DNA of 64,000 nucleotides from Thermohalobaculum sp039180675 (lineage in GTDB: Bacteria > Pseudomonadota > Alphaproteobacteria > Rhodobacterales > Rhodobacteraceae): the NCBI GenBank assembly GCA_039180675.1, contig JBCDDC010000009.1, positions 76,416 to 140,415 on the forward strand. The letters are read 5' to 3'. Below the pieces are notes generated by a model. The model saw only the letters and a list, made by a program, of their open reading frames with translations. It was not told the DNA's origin and made no database searches. Of the stretch, positions 25,786-34,651 are shown piece after piece. Both the position numbers and the translations under genes were made by a program. Within the stretch, counting starts at the first letter, position 1. The number at the start of each line of letters is the position of its first letter.

Positions 25786-27963
25786 ATGAACGCGGACTTT
25801 CTGAACAACCCGATTGAGCCGCCGGACCCTGACGCCCTACCGGATATCGACATTGCCTCGCCCGATCGTTTCGAGAACCGCGAGCTGAGCTGGCTCGCCT
25901 TCAACTGGCGCGTTCTGGAAGAGGCCGACAACCCGAACCAGCCGCTGCTGGAGCGCCTGCGCTTTCTATCGATTTCGGGCTCGAACCTCGATGAGTTCTA
26001 TACCGTGCGCGTTGCTGGCCTGCGGGCGCAGATCCGTGCGGGGATCGAGACACGCTCGGTCGACGGGCGCACACCGGCCCAACAGCTTGAGATGGTCGAC
26101 GCCAACGCCACCGAGTTGCAGCAGGCGCAGCAGCGCACATGGGTGACACTGCGCGAGGAGATGGCGACGGCTGGAATCCATGTTCTCGACCACACGGAAC
26201 TGACCGAGGCTGACAAGAAATCGCTGGAGCAGCATTTCCTCGATCAGGTCTTCCCGGTCCTCACGCCGCTGGCGATCGATCCGGCGCACCCGTTCCCGTT
26301 CATCCCCAATGAAGGTATCGCCCTGGCGCTGGAGCTATCGCGCCTGAGCGATGGCGAGCCGCTGAACGCGCTGATCCTGGTCCCTAACCAGCTTGACCGT
26401 TATCTGCGCCTGAAAAACGGGCCGGACGGTTCGGTGCGCTTCCTGCCGCTTGAGGAGCTGTTGGAGCTGTTTCTGACCCAGCTTTTCCCTGGCTACACCA
26501 CCCATGCCCACTGTGTCTTCCGCGTCCTCCGCGACAGCGACCTTGAGGTCGAGGAAGAGGCCGAGGATCTGATGCGCGAGTTTGAAACCGCCCTCAAACG
26601 CCGCCGCCGCGGCGATGCGATCCGGCTGAAGCTCAGCAAATCCTCGCCAACGAGCCTGAAGACCCTGATCCGCGAGGCGCTCGGCGTTGGCGTCAACGAA
26701 CTGATCGAGGTGGAAGGGGTCGTCGGGATCAGCAACCTGGCCGAACTTGTCGTCGAAGACCGGCCGGAGTTGCGCTGGGCCTCCTACAGCCCGCGCATGC
26801 CGGAACGGGTGCGCGACCATGACGGCGATATCTTCGCCGCGGTGCGACAGAAGGATATGTTGCTGCACCACCCCTATGAAAGCTTCGACATCGTCGTGAA
26901 CATGCTGGAACAGGCGGCGCGGGATCCGAACGTGGTGGCGATCAAGCAGACGCTCTATCGCACCTCGAAGCAAAGCCCGATCGTCGCGGCGCTCTGCGAA
27001 GCGGCCGAGGACGGGAAATCGGTCACAGCCCTCGTCGAGCTTAAAGCCCGGTTCGATGAGGCGACTAACATCCGGCTCGCGCGGCAGCTTGAGCGGGCTG
27101 GGGTGCAGGTGGTTTTCGGCTTTGTGACTCTCAAGACGCATGCAAAAATCAGCACCGTCGTGCGGCGTGAGAGCGGCCGGCTCGTCACGTACTCTCATTT
27201 CGGGACCGGCAACTACCACCCGATCACAGCCAAGATCTACACCGACCTGTCGCTCTTCACCTGCTCCGAGACCCACGCCCGAGATGCGACGAAAATCTTC
27301 AATTATACAACAGGTTACGCCGAGCCGACCGGGCTGACCCATGTCCAGGTCGCGCCGCTGACGCTCAAGCGAACGCTGCTGGACAACCTCGCGGCGGAGG
27401 TCGAGCACGCCAAGGCGGGGCGGCCCGCGCGGGTCTGGGCCAAGATGAACTCACTGATCGAGGATGAGATCATGGACGCGCTCTACGCCGCCAGCCAAGC
27501 CGGGGTGCAGATCGATCTGGTCATCCGCGGGATCTGCGGCATCCGCCCGGGCATCCCGGGCCTTTCCGAGAATATCCGTGTGAAATCCATCGTCGGGCGG
27601 TTCCTCGAACACTCCCGGATCGTGTGTTTCGGCAACGGGCACGGGCTGCCCTCGCCCGAGGCCAAGGTCTACATGTCCTCAGCCGACTGGATGGGCCGTA
27701 ACCTGAACCGCCGCGTTGAGACCCTGGTCGAGATCATCAACCCGACCGTGCACAGCCAGATCATCGATCAGATCATGGCTGCTAATCTGCGCGACGAGGC
27801 GCAAAGCTGGATCCTGTTGCCAAATGGCAAATATGTCCGGCCAAACGGGTTGGGGAACGCGGAACTTTTTAATTGCCATGACTTCTTTATGAAGTATCCA
27901 TCGCTATCAGGAAGAGGGCGGATCGGTGCATCCGACGCCCCGAAGCTAACAAGCGGCGCGTAA
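25786..27963 (+). CDS. ppk: Polyphosphate kinase 1
   Basis: A 725-residue enzyme that makes polyphosphate from ATP reversibly. The N domain begins FENRELSWLAFNWRVLEEA. The phospholipase-D-like catalytic domains carry the conserved histidine in KTHAKISTVVRRE and a nearby HFGTGNYHPITAKIY. A second such region ends with MSSADWMGRNLNRRVE. It lies directly after the hda-like gene, and ppx follows about 30 bases later, which couples synthesis and breakdown of polyphosphate. Confidence 0.95.
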   Translation: MNADFLNNPIEPPDPDALPDIDIASPDRFENRELSWLAFNWRVLEEADNPNQPLLERLRFLSISGSNLDEFYTVRVAGLRAQIRAGIETRSVDGRTPAQQLEMVDANATELQQAQQRTWVTLREEMATAGIHVLDHTELTEADKKSLEQHFLDQVFPVLTPLAIDPAHPFPFIPNEGIALALELSRLSDGEPLNALILVPNQLDRYLRLKNGPDGSVRFLPLEELLELFLTQLFPGYTTHAHCVFRVLRDSDLEVEEEAEDLMREFETALKRRRRGDAIRLKLSKSSPTSLKTLIREALGVGVNELIEVEGVVGISNLAELVVEDRPELRWASYSPRMPERVRDHDGDIFAAVRQKDMLLHHPYESFDIVVNMLEQAARDPNVVAIKQTLYRTSKQSPIVAALCEAAEDGKSVTALVELKARFDEATNIRLARQLERAGVQVVFGFVTLKTHAKISTVVRRESGRLVTYSHFGTGNYHPITAKIYTDLSLFTCSETHARDATKIFNYTTGYAEPTGLTHVQVAPLTLKRTLLDNLAAEVEHAKAGRPARVWAKMNSLIEDEIMDALYAASQAGVQIDLVIRGICGIRPGIPGLSENIRVKSIVGRFLEHSRIVCFGNGHGLPSPEAKVYMSSADWMGRNLNRRVETLVEIINPTVHSQIIDQIMAANLRDEAQSWILLPNGKYVRPNGLGNAELFNCHDFFMKYPSLSGRGRIGASDAPKLTSGA

Positions 27964-27994
27964 CACCCGCGCGCATCCTGGGGGGACGTCAGAG

Positions 27995-29560
27995 CTGAAC
28001 AAGCAGTCGGATCCGCCGCCGCCCGCTTCCGTTCGCCAAGGCGAGATCTTTGGCGATGCCCCTCTGAGTTTTGCGCCCACAACTGTTGTCAGCGATGCCA
28101 AGCGGATCGGAGTGGTCGATGTGGGTTCCAACTCGGTCCGGCTCGCCGTGTTCGAGGGGCACTGCCGCGCCCCCGCGGTTCTCTACAACGAAAAGGTCAT
28201 GTGCGGGCTGGGCGCCCAGCTGAATGAGACCGGCGCGCTGGATCCGGAGGGCAAGATCCGTGCGCTTGGCGCATTGCGACGGTTTGCAGCGCTCGCACCC
28301 GGTCTGCGCATAGGCGCGCTCCGCGGCGTCGCGACGGCCGCGATCCGCGAGGCGGTGGATGGTCCCGCCTTCCGCGATCTGGTCGAGGAGGAAACTGGGA
28401 TCCGCCTCGCCATCGCCAGCGGCGCGGATGAGGCGCGGCTCGCAGCCCAGGGGGTGTTGTTCGGCAACCCCTCGGCCGACGGTGTCGTCGTCGATCTGGG
28501 CGGCGCCTCGCTCGAATTCACCCGCATCCGGCGCGGCGTGGTCGATGAGGGAACTTCGGTGCCGATCGGGCCTCTGCGTCTTAACGCGGCGGATATCGAG
28601 GGCGATATCGAGGATGAGATGGACCGCCACTTGCGCGAGATCGGCGCGACTTACGGGTTGGATGGCGGAACGCTCTACCTCGTTGGCGGCTCGTGGCGTG
28701 CGCTGGCGCGGGTGCAGATGATCCGCTCAGAGCATCCGATCGAGGTCATCCACGAGTTTCGCATGAGCCGGCGCGAGGCCGAAGCGCTCTGTGCCCGGGT
28801 CGCCGAGGAAACACCGGAGGAGCTGATCACCCTCCCGGGGGTCTCGGCCAACCGGGTGGGCTTTCTGCCGCTCTCGGCCAGACTGCTGCAACGCGTGATG
28901 CACTGGACGGACCCCGGCGATATCCGCTGCTCGGGCTTCGGGCTGCGCGAAGGGGTCTGCCTCGAGAACCTGCCCGACAGCATCCGCCGTCAGGACCCGC
29001 TGATTGCCGCCTGCCGCGAGATGGAGCTGCGCCGGGCCCGTGCGCCGGGTTTTGGTGCTGAATTGGGTGATTGGGTGCAGATGGTGCTCCCGCCGCGTTC
29101 TCCTCGCGAGGCGCGCCTGATCCGCGCTGCGGCCATCCTGTCGGATGTTAACTGGCGGACGCATCCCGATTTTCGCGCGGAGGGTTGTTGGGAGACGGTC
29201 ACGCGGACCTCGATCACCGATATCGGGCATGAAGGCCGCGTCTGGCTCGGCGCTGCCCTTGTGGTGCGCTACAAGACCCGAGGGCGCCGCAGGATGGAGG
29301 AGACCGGGCAGATCTCGCTTCTGAGCGAGGAAGAGCTCGACCGCGCGGAGAAACTGGGCCTCGCGCTCCGCCTCGGTGTGACACTCGCAGGCGCCGCCCC
29401 AGGTATTCTCCAGTACTCACGCGTGTTCCAAACCGAGGACAGCCTGATCCTGGAACTCGACCCCGAAATCCGCGCCTTCGCCGGTGAAGAGGTCGAAAAA
29501 CGCCTCGGCCACCTGGCCCGTGCAATGGACCTGAACTGGGAACTGCGGTTCCGTAGCTAA
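27995..29560 (+). CDS. ppx: Exopolyphosphatase / Ppx-GppA family phosphatase
   Basis: A protein of about 521 residues if the start is at 27995. It has the ASKHA phosphatase fold: VVDVGSNSVRLAVFEG is the first phosphate loop and VVDLGGASLEFTRI the second. No ATG, GTG or TTG lies between the ppk stop and the first motif. A GTG at 28112 would cut the first beta strand. A CTG at 27995 lies 9 bases after a GGGGGGAC ribosome binding site and gives the N-terminal extension usual in relatives, so I use it tentatively. It degrades polyphosphate or pppGpp. The last 150 residues are the HD-like C-terminal domain. Confidence 0.85.
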   Translation: MNKQSDPPPPASVRQGEIFGDAPLSFAPTTVVSDAKRIGVVDVGSNSVRLAVFEGHCRAPAVLYNEKVMCGLGAQLNETGALDPEGKIRALGALRRFAALAPGLRIGALRGVATAAIREAVDGPAFRDLVEEETGIRLAIASGADEARLAAQGVLFGNPSADGVVVDLGGASLEFTRIRRGVVDEGTSVPIGPLRLNAADIEGDIEDEMDRHLREIGATYGLDGGTLYLVGGSWRALARVQMIRSEHPIEVIHEFRMSRREAEALCARVAEETPEELITLPGVSANRVGFLPLSARLLQRVMHWTDPGDIRCSGFGLREGVCLENLPDSIRRQDPLIAACREMELRRARAPGFGAELGDWVQMVLPPRSPREARLIRAAAILSDVNWRTHPDFRAEGCWETVTRTSITDIGHEGRVWLGAALVVRYKTRGRRRMEETGQISLLSEEELDRAEKLGLALRLGVTLAGAAPGILQYSRVFQTEDSLILELDPEIRAFAGEEVEKRLGHLARAMDLNWELRFRS

Positions 29561-29636
29561 ACTGCCGCCGTCGCTTGCACAGATCGGCCTTTCCGCCTAC
29601 ACCCCGCTGGCCCGCACGCGAACGCGAAGAGGACAC

Positions 29637-30977
29637 ATGCGCCTGACCCGATACTTCCTGCCTGTTCTCAAGGAAACGCCCGCCGAGGCGCAGATTGTCT
29701 CGCACCGGCTGATGTTGCGGGCGGGTATGGTCCGGCAGGCGAGTGCGGGGATCTATTCTTGGCTGCCGCTGGGCTTCAAAGCGCTCAAGAACATCGAGCG
29801 GATCGTGGATGAGGAGCAGCAGCGGGCAGGGGCCATCCCGGTCCTGATGCCGACGATCCAGTCCGCCGATCTCTGGCGCGAATCCGGCCGCTACGACGCC
29901 TATGGGCCCGAGATGCTGCGGATCCGCGACCGGCACGATCGCGACATGCTCTACGGCCCCACGAACGAGGAGCTGATCACCGATATCTTCCGCGCCTCGG
30001 CCGCGTCCTACCGTGATGTGCCCAAGAACCTCTACCACATCCAGTGGAAGTTCCGGGACGAGATCCGCCCCCGGTTCGGCGTGATGCGGGGGCGCGAGTT
30101 CCTGATGAAGGACGGCTATTCCTTCGATCTGGACAAGGATGGGGCCATCCACTCCTACAACCAGATGCTGGTGAGCTATTTGCGCACGTTCGAGCGTCTC
30201 GGCCTGAAGGCAGTCCCGATGAAGGCAGAGTCGGGTCCTATCGGCGGCGATCACGCCCATGAGTTCCTGATCCTGGCCGAGACGGGCGAGAGCGGCGTTT
30301 TCCTCGACCGAAAGCTGGTGGATCTGACGCTTGGTGACCGCGCGCTCGACTATGGTGACAAGGCCGAGATGCAGGCGGTCTTCGACGACTGGACGTCGGG
30401 CTACGCGCGGACGGATGATACCCACGATCAGGCGGTTTTCGAGGCGGAAGTGCCCCAGGAACGCCGGGTCGAGGCCCGTGGGATCGAGGTCGGCCACATC
30501 TTCTATTTCGGCACCAAGTATTCTGAACCCCTCGGCGCGACGATCGCAGCGCCGGATGGCACCCGCGTCGCCGTTCATTCCGGGAGTTATGGGATTGGGG
30601 TGAGCCGCCTGGTGGGTGCAATCATCGAAGCAAGCCACGACGAGAACGGGATTATCTGGCCTGAGAGCATGGCGCCATTCCAGGTCGCGATCGTGAATTT
30701 GAAACAGGGCGACGATGGCTGCGATGGCGCTTGTGAGGGCCTCTACGAACAGCTCTCTAGGGCCGGGCTCGAGGTCATCTATGACGACCGGGATGAACGC
30801 GCCGGGGCCAAATTTGCGACGATGGAACTGATTGGCACGCCCTGGCGGTTGACCGTCGGCCCACGCGGGCTGAAAAAAGGGACCGTAGAGGTAACCTCGC
30901 GCCGCACCGGCGCCTCCGAGGAGATGACGCCCGAGGCCGCCGTGACCCGGATGGTGGAGACCTATGCCGGACTCTAA
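29637..30977 (+). CDS. proS: Prolyl-tRNA synthetase, short alphaproteobacterial type
   Basis: A 446-residue class II aminoacyl-tRNA synthetase. Motif 2 is visible in FRDEIRPRFGVMRGREFLMK, and the C-terminal anticodon-binding domain covers about residues 345-440. It lacks the long editing insertion of Escherichia coli ProRS, as is usual for alphaproteobacteria. A GAAGAGGACAC ribosome binding site precedes the ATG. The stop overlaps the next gene by 14 bases. Confidence 0.95.
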   Translation: MRLTRYFLPVLKETPAEAQIVSHRLMLRAGMVRQASAGIYSWLPLGFKALKNIERIVDEEQQRAGAIPVLMPTIQSADLWRESGRYDAYGPEMLRIRDRHDRDMLYGPTNEELITDIFRASAASYRDVPKNLYHIQWKFRDEIRPRFGVMRGREFLMKDGYSFDLDKDGAIHSYNQMLVSYLRTFERLGLKAVPMKAESGPIGGDHAHEFLILAETGESGVFLDRKLVDLTLGDRALDYGDKAEMQAVFDDWTSGYARTDDTHDQAVFEAEVPQERRVEARGIEVGHIFYFGTKYSEPLGATIAAPDGTRVAVHSGSYGIGVSRLVGAIIEASHDENGIIWPESMAPFQVAIVNLKQGDDGCDGACEGLYEQLSRAGLEVIYDDRDERAGAKFATMELIGTPWRLTVGPRGLKKGTVEVTSRRTGASEEMTPEAAVTRMVETYAGL

Positions 30978-32232
30978 GGCGCCGGGCCCGTTCTCCCGTC
31001 TCGAATGGATGATCGCAGGGCGGTATCTGCGCGCCCGGCGGCGCGAGGGAACAATCTCGGTGATTGCCGGGTTCAGTCTGGTCGGGATCTTCCTCGGCGT
31101 CGGCACGCTGATCGTGGTCATGTCGGTGATGAACGGCTTCCGCATTGAGCTCGTGGACCGGATCCTCGGCACCCAGCCGCATATCATCGCCCTCTCCTCG
31201 GACCGGACAGGATTGACCGAGTTCGATGCGCTCGCCGCCCGCCTGGCCGAGCACCCGGAAGTAACCCGTGTGGCGCCGATGATAGAGGGGCAGGTGCTCT
31301 CAAGCTCCGATGCAGATAACGCGGGTGCGCTGGTCAGAGGGATGCGAAAAGAGGACCTGAAGAGCCTCGATGCCGTCGCCAACCCGGAGGAATTTCTGGG
31401 CGATATCGAAAATTACGAGGATGGCGTCGCAATCGGCGCCGGATTGGCCGAGAAACTCAGGATCGGCATCGGCGACCAGATCACGCTGATCCTTCCGCGC
31501 GGTCCGGCCACTCCCTTCGGCGTCAGACCCCGCATAAAGTCCTACACCGTCACCTACATCTTCCGCGTCGGCATGCATCAGTACGACAGCGCCTTCGTCT
31601 TCATGCCGCTGGAGGAGGCGCAGAAGTTCTTCAACAAGGAGGGCAAGGTCGACGGGGTCGAGGTAATGGTCACCCAGCCCGATGAGGTGGAGCGGGTCGG
31701 GACCGAGCTTTACTCCTTCCTCAACACCAACGCTTTCCTCTGGAACTGGCGGCGTGAGAACGGTGCCTTCATCACCGCACTGAAGGTCGAGGCGAACGTG
31801 ATGTTCCTCGTCCTCTCGCTGATCTTCCTGATCGTGGCGCTCAACATCGTCTCCGGCCTGATCATGCTGGTGAAGGAGAAGACCCCCCATATCGGCATCA
31901 TGCGCACTTTCGGGATGCGCCGCGGCGCCATCATGCGGGTCTTCTTTATCGCTGGTAGCGCGATCGGAGTGACCGGAACGATCCTCGGCGTCATCGGCGG
32001 TGTCCTCTTCACGATCTACATCCACGATATTCAGTCGGTGGTGGAGTGGGTGACAGGGACGCCGGTCTGGGATTCAGAGCTGCGTTATCTCACCCGGCTG
32101 CCCGCTGTCCTGCAATGGTGGGACGTGTGCCTGACCGTGATCACGGCGCTCAGCTTCTCCTTCCTCGCAACGCTTTACCCGGCCTGGCGCGCGGCCCGGC
32201 TCGACCCGGTGCAGGCCCTGCGCAATGAATGA
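30964..32232 (+). CDS. lolE: Lipoprotein-releasing ABC transporter permease LolC/LolE
   Basis: A 422-residue inner-membrane protein with an N-terminal helix (about 36-60), a large periplasmic domain, and three C-terminal helices in the FtsX/MacB fold. The ending YPAWRAARLDPVQALRNE is typical. It pairs with the LolD ATPase that overlaps its 3' end. The complex extracts lipoproteins from the inner membrane for LolA. Many alphaproteobacteria use a single LolC/E-type permease, so LolC and LolE cannot be told apart here. Confidence 0.9.
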   Translation: MPDSKAPGPFSRLEWMIAGRYLRARRREGTISVIAGFSLVGIFLGVGTLIVVMSVMNGFRIELVDRILGTQPHIIALSSDRTGLTEFDALAARLAEHPEVTRVAPMIEGQVLSSSDADNAGALVRGMRKEDLKSLDAVANPEEFLGDIENYEDGVAIGAGLAEKLRIGIGDQITLILPRGPATPFGVRPRIKSYTVTYIFRVGMHQYDSAFVFMPLEEAQKFFNKEGKVDGVEVMVTQPDEVERVGTELYSFLNTNAFLWNWRRENGAFITALKVEANVMFLVLSLIFLIVALNIVSGLIMLVKEKTPHIGIMRTFGMRRGAIMRVFFIAGSAIGVTGTILGVIGGVLFTIYIHDIQSVVEWVTGTPVWDSELRYLTRLPAVLQWWDVCLTVITALSFSFLATLYPAWRAARLDPVQALRNE

Positions 32233-32893
32233 AGCACTGGTGCTGAGCGGCGTGACCCGGACCTATCCCGGGGCGAGACCGGTCGAAGTGTTGCGCGGCG
32301 TCGATCTCAGCGTCAATGGCGGTGAGATTGTCGCGCTAGTCGCCCCGTCGGGTGCGGGCAAATCGACCCTCTTGCAGATTGCAGGGCTGCTCGACAGCCC
32401 CGATGGCGGATCGATCAAACTTGGCGGGCGGGAAATGACCGGCCTGGATGAGGAGGCGCGTACGGCGGCGCGCCGCGACATGCTGGGCTTTGTCTATCAG
32501 TTCCACCATCTCCTGCCGGAATTCTCGGCCGAAGAGAACGTGGCCCTTCCGCTCATGACCTCGGGCCATGCCAGGACGAGTGCGATCGAAAAAGCTGGGG
32601 CGCTTCTCTCCCAGGTCGGCCTGAGCGAGCGCCGAACCCACCGGCCCTCGGAGCTTTCTGGCGGCGAACAGCAACGCACGGCGATCTGCCGGGCGCTTGC
32701 CAACAGCCCACGTTTGCTGCTCGCGGACGAGCCGACTGGCAATCTCGATCCGGCGACGGCCGAGCGGGTCTTCTCCATGCTGATGAAGGTGGTCCGCGAG
32801 ACAGGGCTGGCGGCGTTGATTGCCACCCACAACCACCAGCTAGCGGAGCAGATGGACCGGGTTGTCCGATTGGAAGACGGTCGTATTATCTGA
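32225..32893 (+). CDS. lolD: Lipoprotein-releasing ABC transporter ATP-binding protein LolD
   Basis: A 222-residue ATPase. The Walker A is APSGAGKST (first Gly replaced by Ala), the signature is LSGGEQQRTAICRAL, and Walker B is LLLADEPTGNLD. It overlaps the permease gene by 8 bases. It provides energy for lipoprotein release. It is the last gene of the proS-lol block. Confidence 0.93.
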   Translation: MNEALVLSGVTRTYPGARPVEVLRGVDLSVNGGEIVALVAPSGAGKSTLLQIAGLLDSPDGGSIKLGGREMTGLDEEARTAARRDMLGFVYQFHHLLPEFSAEENVALPLMTSGHARTSAIEKAGALLSQVGLSERRTHRPSELSGGEQQRTAICRALANSPRLLLADEPTGNLDPATAERVFSMLMKVVRETGLAALIATHNHQLAEQMDRVVRLEDGRII

Positions 32894-33248
32894 GCTGAAA
32901 CCCATCCTAGTAACCTGCGGTAATCTCAAGGTCTCCGAGGCCGTATTCCGGCAATCCGACCCGCAGCGTCTTGCTGGCGCTCGCGTCAAGAAACCCTGCC
33001 AGTTTGATGGCAAATTGACCTCTTGCGCCGCGTCAAGATCTAAGAGCGGCTAACATCTGGTCAGGTTTGCTCCCGAGCAGGTGTGTAATCTGCAAGCATC
33101 GGCTCAACGTTGGTCATCTTGGCGGTGTCGAACGGGAAGGCCAATTGTGGGTCCGGGAATTTATAACTAGAGTGGAAGCGTAGTTGCGAAGGCGGTATCG
33201 GCATTCGCCAATTCACCATCTCCGCCTGCTGAGAGACTCGTACCGTTC
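32894..33248. other. Gene-poor stretch between lolD and a small membrane protein gene
   Basis: This 355-base stretch has no convincing long gene. It contains a short minus-strand open frame (listed separately) and an AT-richer patch around 33155-33180. No tRNA, hairpin terminator or repeat was seen. It presumably holds the lolD 3' region and the promoter for the gene at 33249. Confidence 0.4.
33061..33219 (-). CDS. Possible small protein or gene remnant (52 codons)
   Basis: A minus-strand open frame from ATG 33219 to TGA 33061 encodes 52 residues with the proline/phenylalanine-rich stretch YKFPDPQLAFPFDTAK. An AGGCGGAG sequence directly touches the ATG, too close for a good ribosome binding site. 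The composition vaguely recalls the C-terminal tail of small alphaproteobacterial phasin-like proteins, but that is weak. It may be a remnant or chance. Confidence 0.2.
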   Translation of the reverse strand: MVNWRMPIPPSQLRFHSSYKFPDPQLAFPFDTAKMTNVEPMLADYTPAREQT

Positions 33249-33560
33249 ATGTTCAACTCCCTTGGCCCGATTGTCTCGACTCTGCTTCTGATCGGCGTTG
33301 CCACGGGTCTCGGGGCCTATCCGATCAAGAAGCTCATTCAGGTTCAGGAGGCGAAACATGAGCTGAGGCACGGATCGCCTGGCTTTTTCCGCACCATGTC
33401 CGGCTGGATCATCATCGCGGTCTGGTTCGCGGCGATCTGGTTCTTTGCCACGATCACCGGAGACTGGTGGGCGACCGGGGACCTCGAAGGGGCAATCGCG
33501 CGGAGCGGCAGGCGGCTCGAACTGATCCTGAGAATCCTTGCGGCGTTGTCCGATGACTGA
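33249..33560 (+). CDS. Small membrane protein of unknown function
   Basis: A 103-residue protein with two predicted membrane helices (about 7-27 and 50-67, the second rich in Trp and Phe: GWIIIAVWFAAIWFFATI). The intervening loop is basic. It overlaps the next gene by 8 bases, and the pair probably acts together. I do not recognise the family. Confidence 0.6.
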   Translation: MFNSLGPIVSTLLLIGVATGLGAYPIKKLIQVQEAKHELRHGSPGFFRTMSGWIIIAVWFAAIWFFATITGDWWATGDLEGAIARSGRRLELILRILAALSDD

Positions 33561-34602
33561 GAGCGCTCCGATCGCACAAAGGGATCTCTTATGCACAAGC
33601 TGCGCGGGGCAGTGCGCCTTCGTGCCCGAGACCGGCGCGTTGACCTGCCAAAGCTGTGGGATGGCACATGAGATTGTCCTCGATCCCGATGCCGATCCGG
33701 CGGCCGAACAGCACTATCACCCTGATCTGCCGCATACGGAGCAGCCCAGGTTCTCGCAAAGCCGGCCCTTCCAATGTGAGACCTGCGGCGGCGAGGTGGT
33801 CTTTCACGGCTACTCGATCTCCGAGAACTGTCCTTATTGCAACGGCGCCCTGGTCGAACGCCCGGATGACGAGAGCTATGCCACGCTTGGGATGATCCCA
33901 TTTTCGGTGAGCGGGGAGCAGGCTCAGATCAACGCACAGAACTGGGTTGCCCGCCGCTGGGCTGCACCCACAGACTTGGGGGAGGTCGTCACCCGCAGCC
34001 GGGTGGCTGGTATCTATGTGCCGTTCTGGACCTTCGACAGCCAGGAAGCCGTCAATTACACAGTGAGATACCGGGTCAAGCAGGGCAAACGCTCTGTAAC
34101 GCGTGTCGACAGCGGCTTCATGCGTACCGAGTTCGACGATCTGTTGATGCCGGCCTCGCCTCACGTGACCCCCTTGATCCGTGACGGGATCCTGCACGAG
34201 TTCGACCCGGGCAACCTCCGGCCATTCGAGCCCGCCTATCTTGCTGGGTTCGCGGCCCAGCGGCACCACCAGTCTGTCCGCGAGGGGCTGGAGCACAATG
34301 CCGCCGACAAGGCGCTTCTCCTGCGCAATCGGGTGAAGAAGCATTCGGGCAAGAGGGGCATTGTCGATGTGAGCTATCTGACGGATACGACAGGAATCAA
34401 GTACCGTCGGATCCTGCTGCCGGTTTGGATCCTGCACTACGTCTATGACGGCAAGCCAATGAAGGTCGTCGCCTGCGGCCTCCATGGACGCACATTCGGG
34501 GAGCGTCCGTTCTCGATCAGCAAACTGCTTGGCCTCGCCGCTCTCGCAGCCAGCGCGGCCGCGGCTTTCGGATTCCTCTGGGGGGCAGCGAACTTCTACT
34601 GA
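33553..34602 (+). CDS. Zinc-ribbon protein with C-terminal membrane helix
   Basis: A 349-residue protein. The N-terminal 110 residues hold four Cys-X2-Cys pairs or close variants (CTSC, CQSC, CETC, CPYC), a zinc-ribbon arrangement. The middle has an aromatic beta-rich domain of unknown role (for example FWTFDSQEAVNYTVRYRVK). A hydrophobic helix ends the chain (LGLAALAASAAAAFGFLWGA). Such proteins are often labelled primosomal N' or TFIIB-type zinc-ribbon proteins in databases, but nothing here shows helicase function. It is coupled to the small membrane protein upstream. Confidence 0.65.
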   Translation: MTESAPIAQRDLLCTSCAGQCAFVPETGALTCQSCGMAHEIVLDPDADPAAEQHYHPDLPHTEQPRFSQSRPFQCETCGGEVVFHGYSISENCPYCNGALVERPDDESYATLGMIPFSVSGEQAQINAQNWVARRWAAPTDLGEVVTRSRVAGIYVPFWTFDSQEAVNYTVRYRVKQGKRSVTRVDSGFMRTEFDDLLMPASPHVTPLIRDGILHEFDPGNLRPFEPAYLAGFAAQRHHQSVREGLEHNAADKALLLRNRVKKHSGKRGIVDVSYLTDTTGIKYRRILLPVWILHYVYDGKPMKVVACGLHGRTFGERPFSISKLLGLAALAASAAAAFGFLWGAANFY

Positions 34603-34651
34603 AAAGTGGTCGAGCCCCAACGGTTCAGGCTCGCTCGATGTCTATGCTTGG

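Noticed and set aside
29214..31382. 722-codon minus-strand frame across ppx, proS and the lol permease
   Set aside because: It covers three well-supported + strand genes and has low-complexity composition typical of antisense frames.
34611..34633. Terminator hairpin between the zinc-ribbon gene and dddP
   Set aside because: The stem is only 6 bp with an 11-base loop and no T run, too weak to call.
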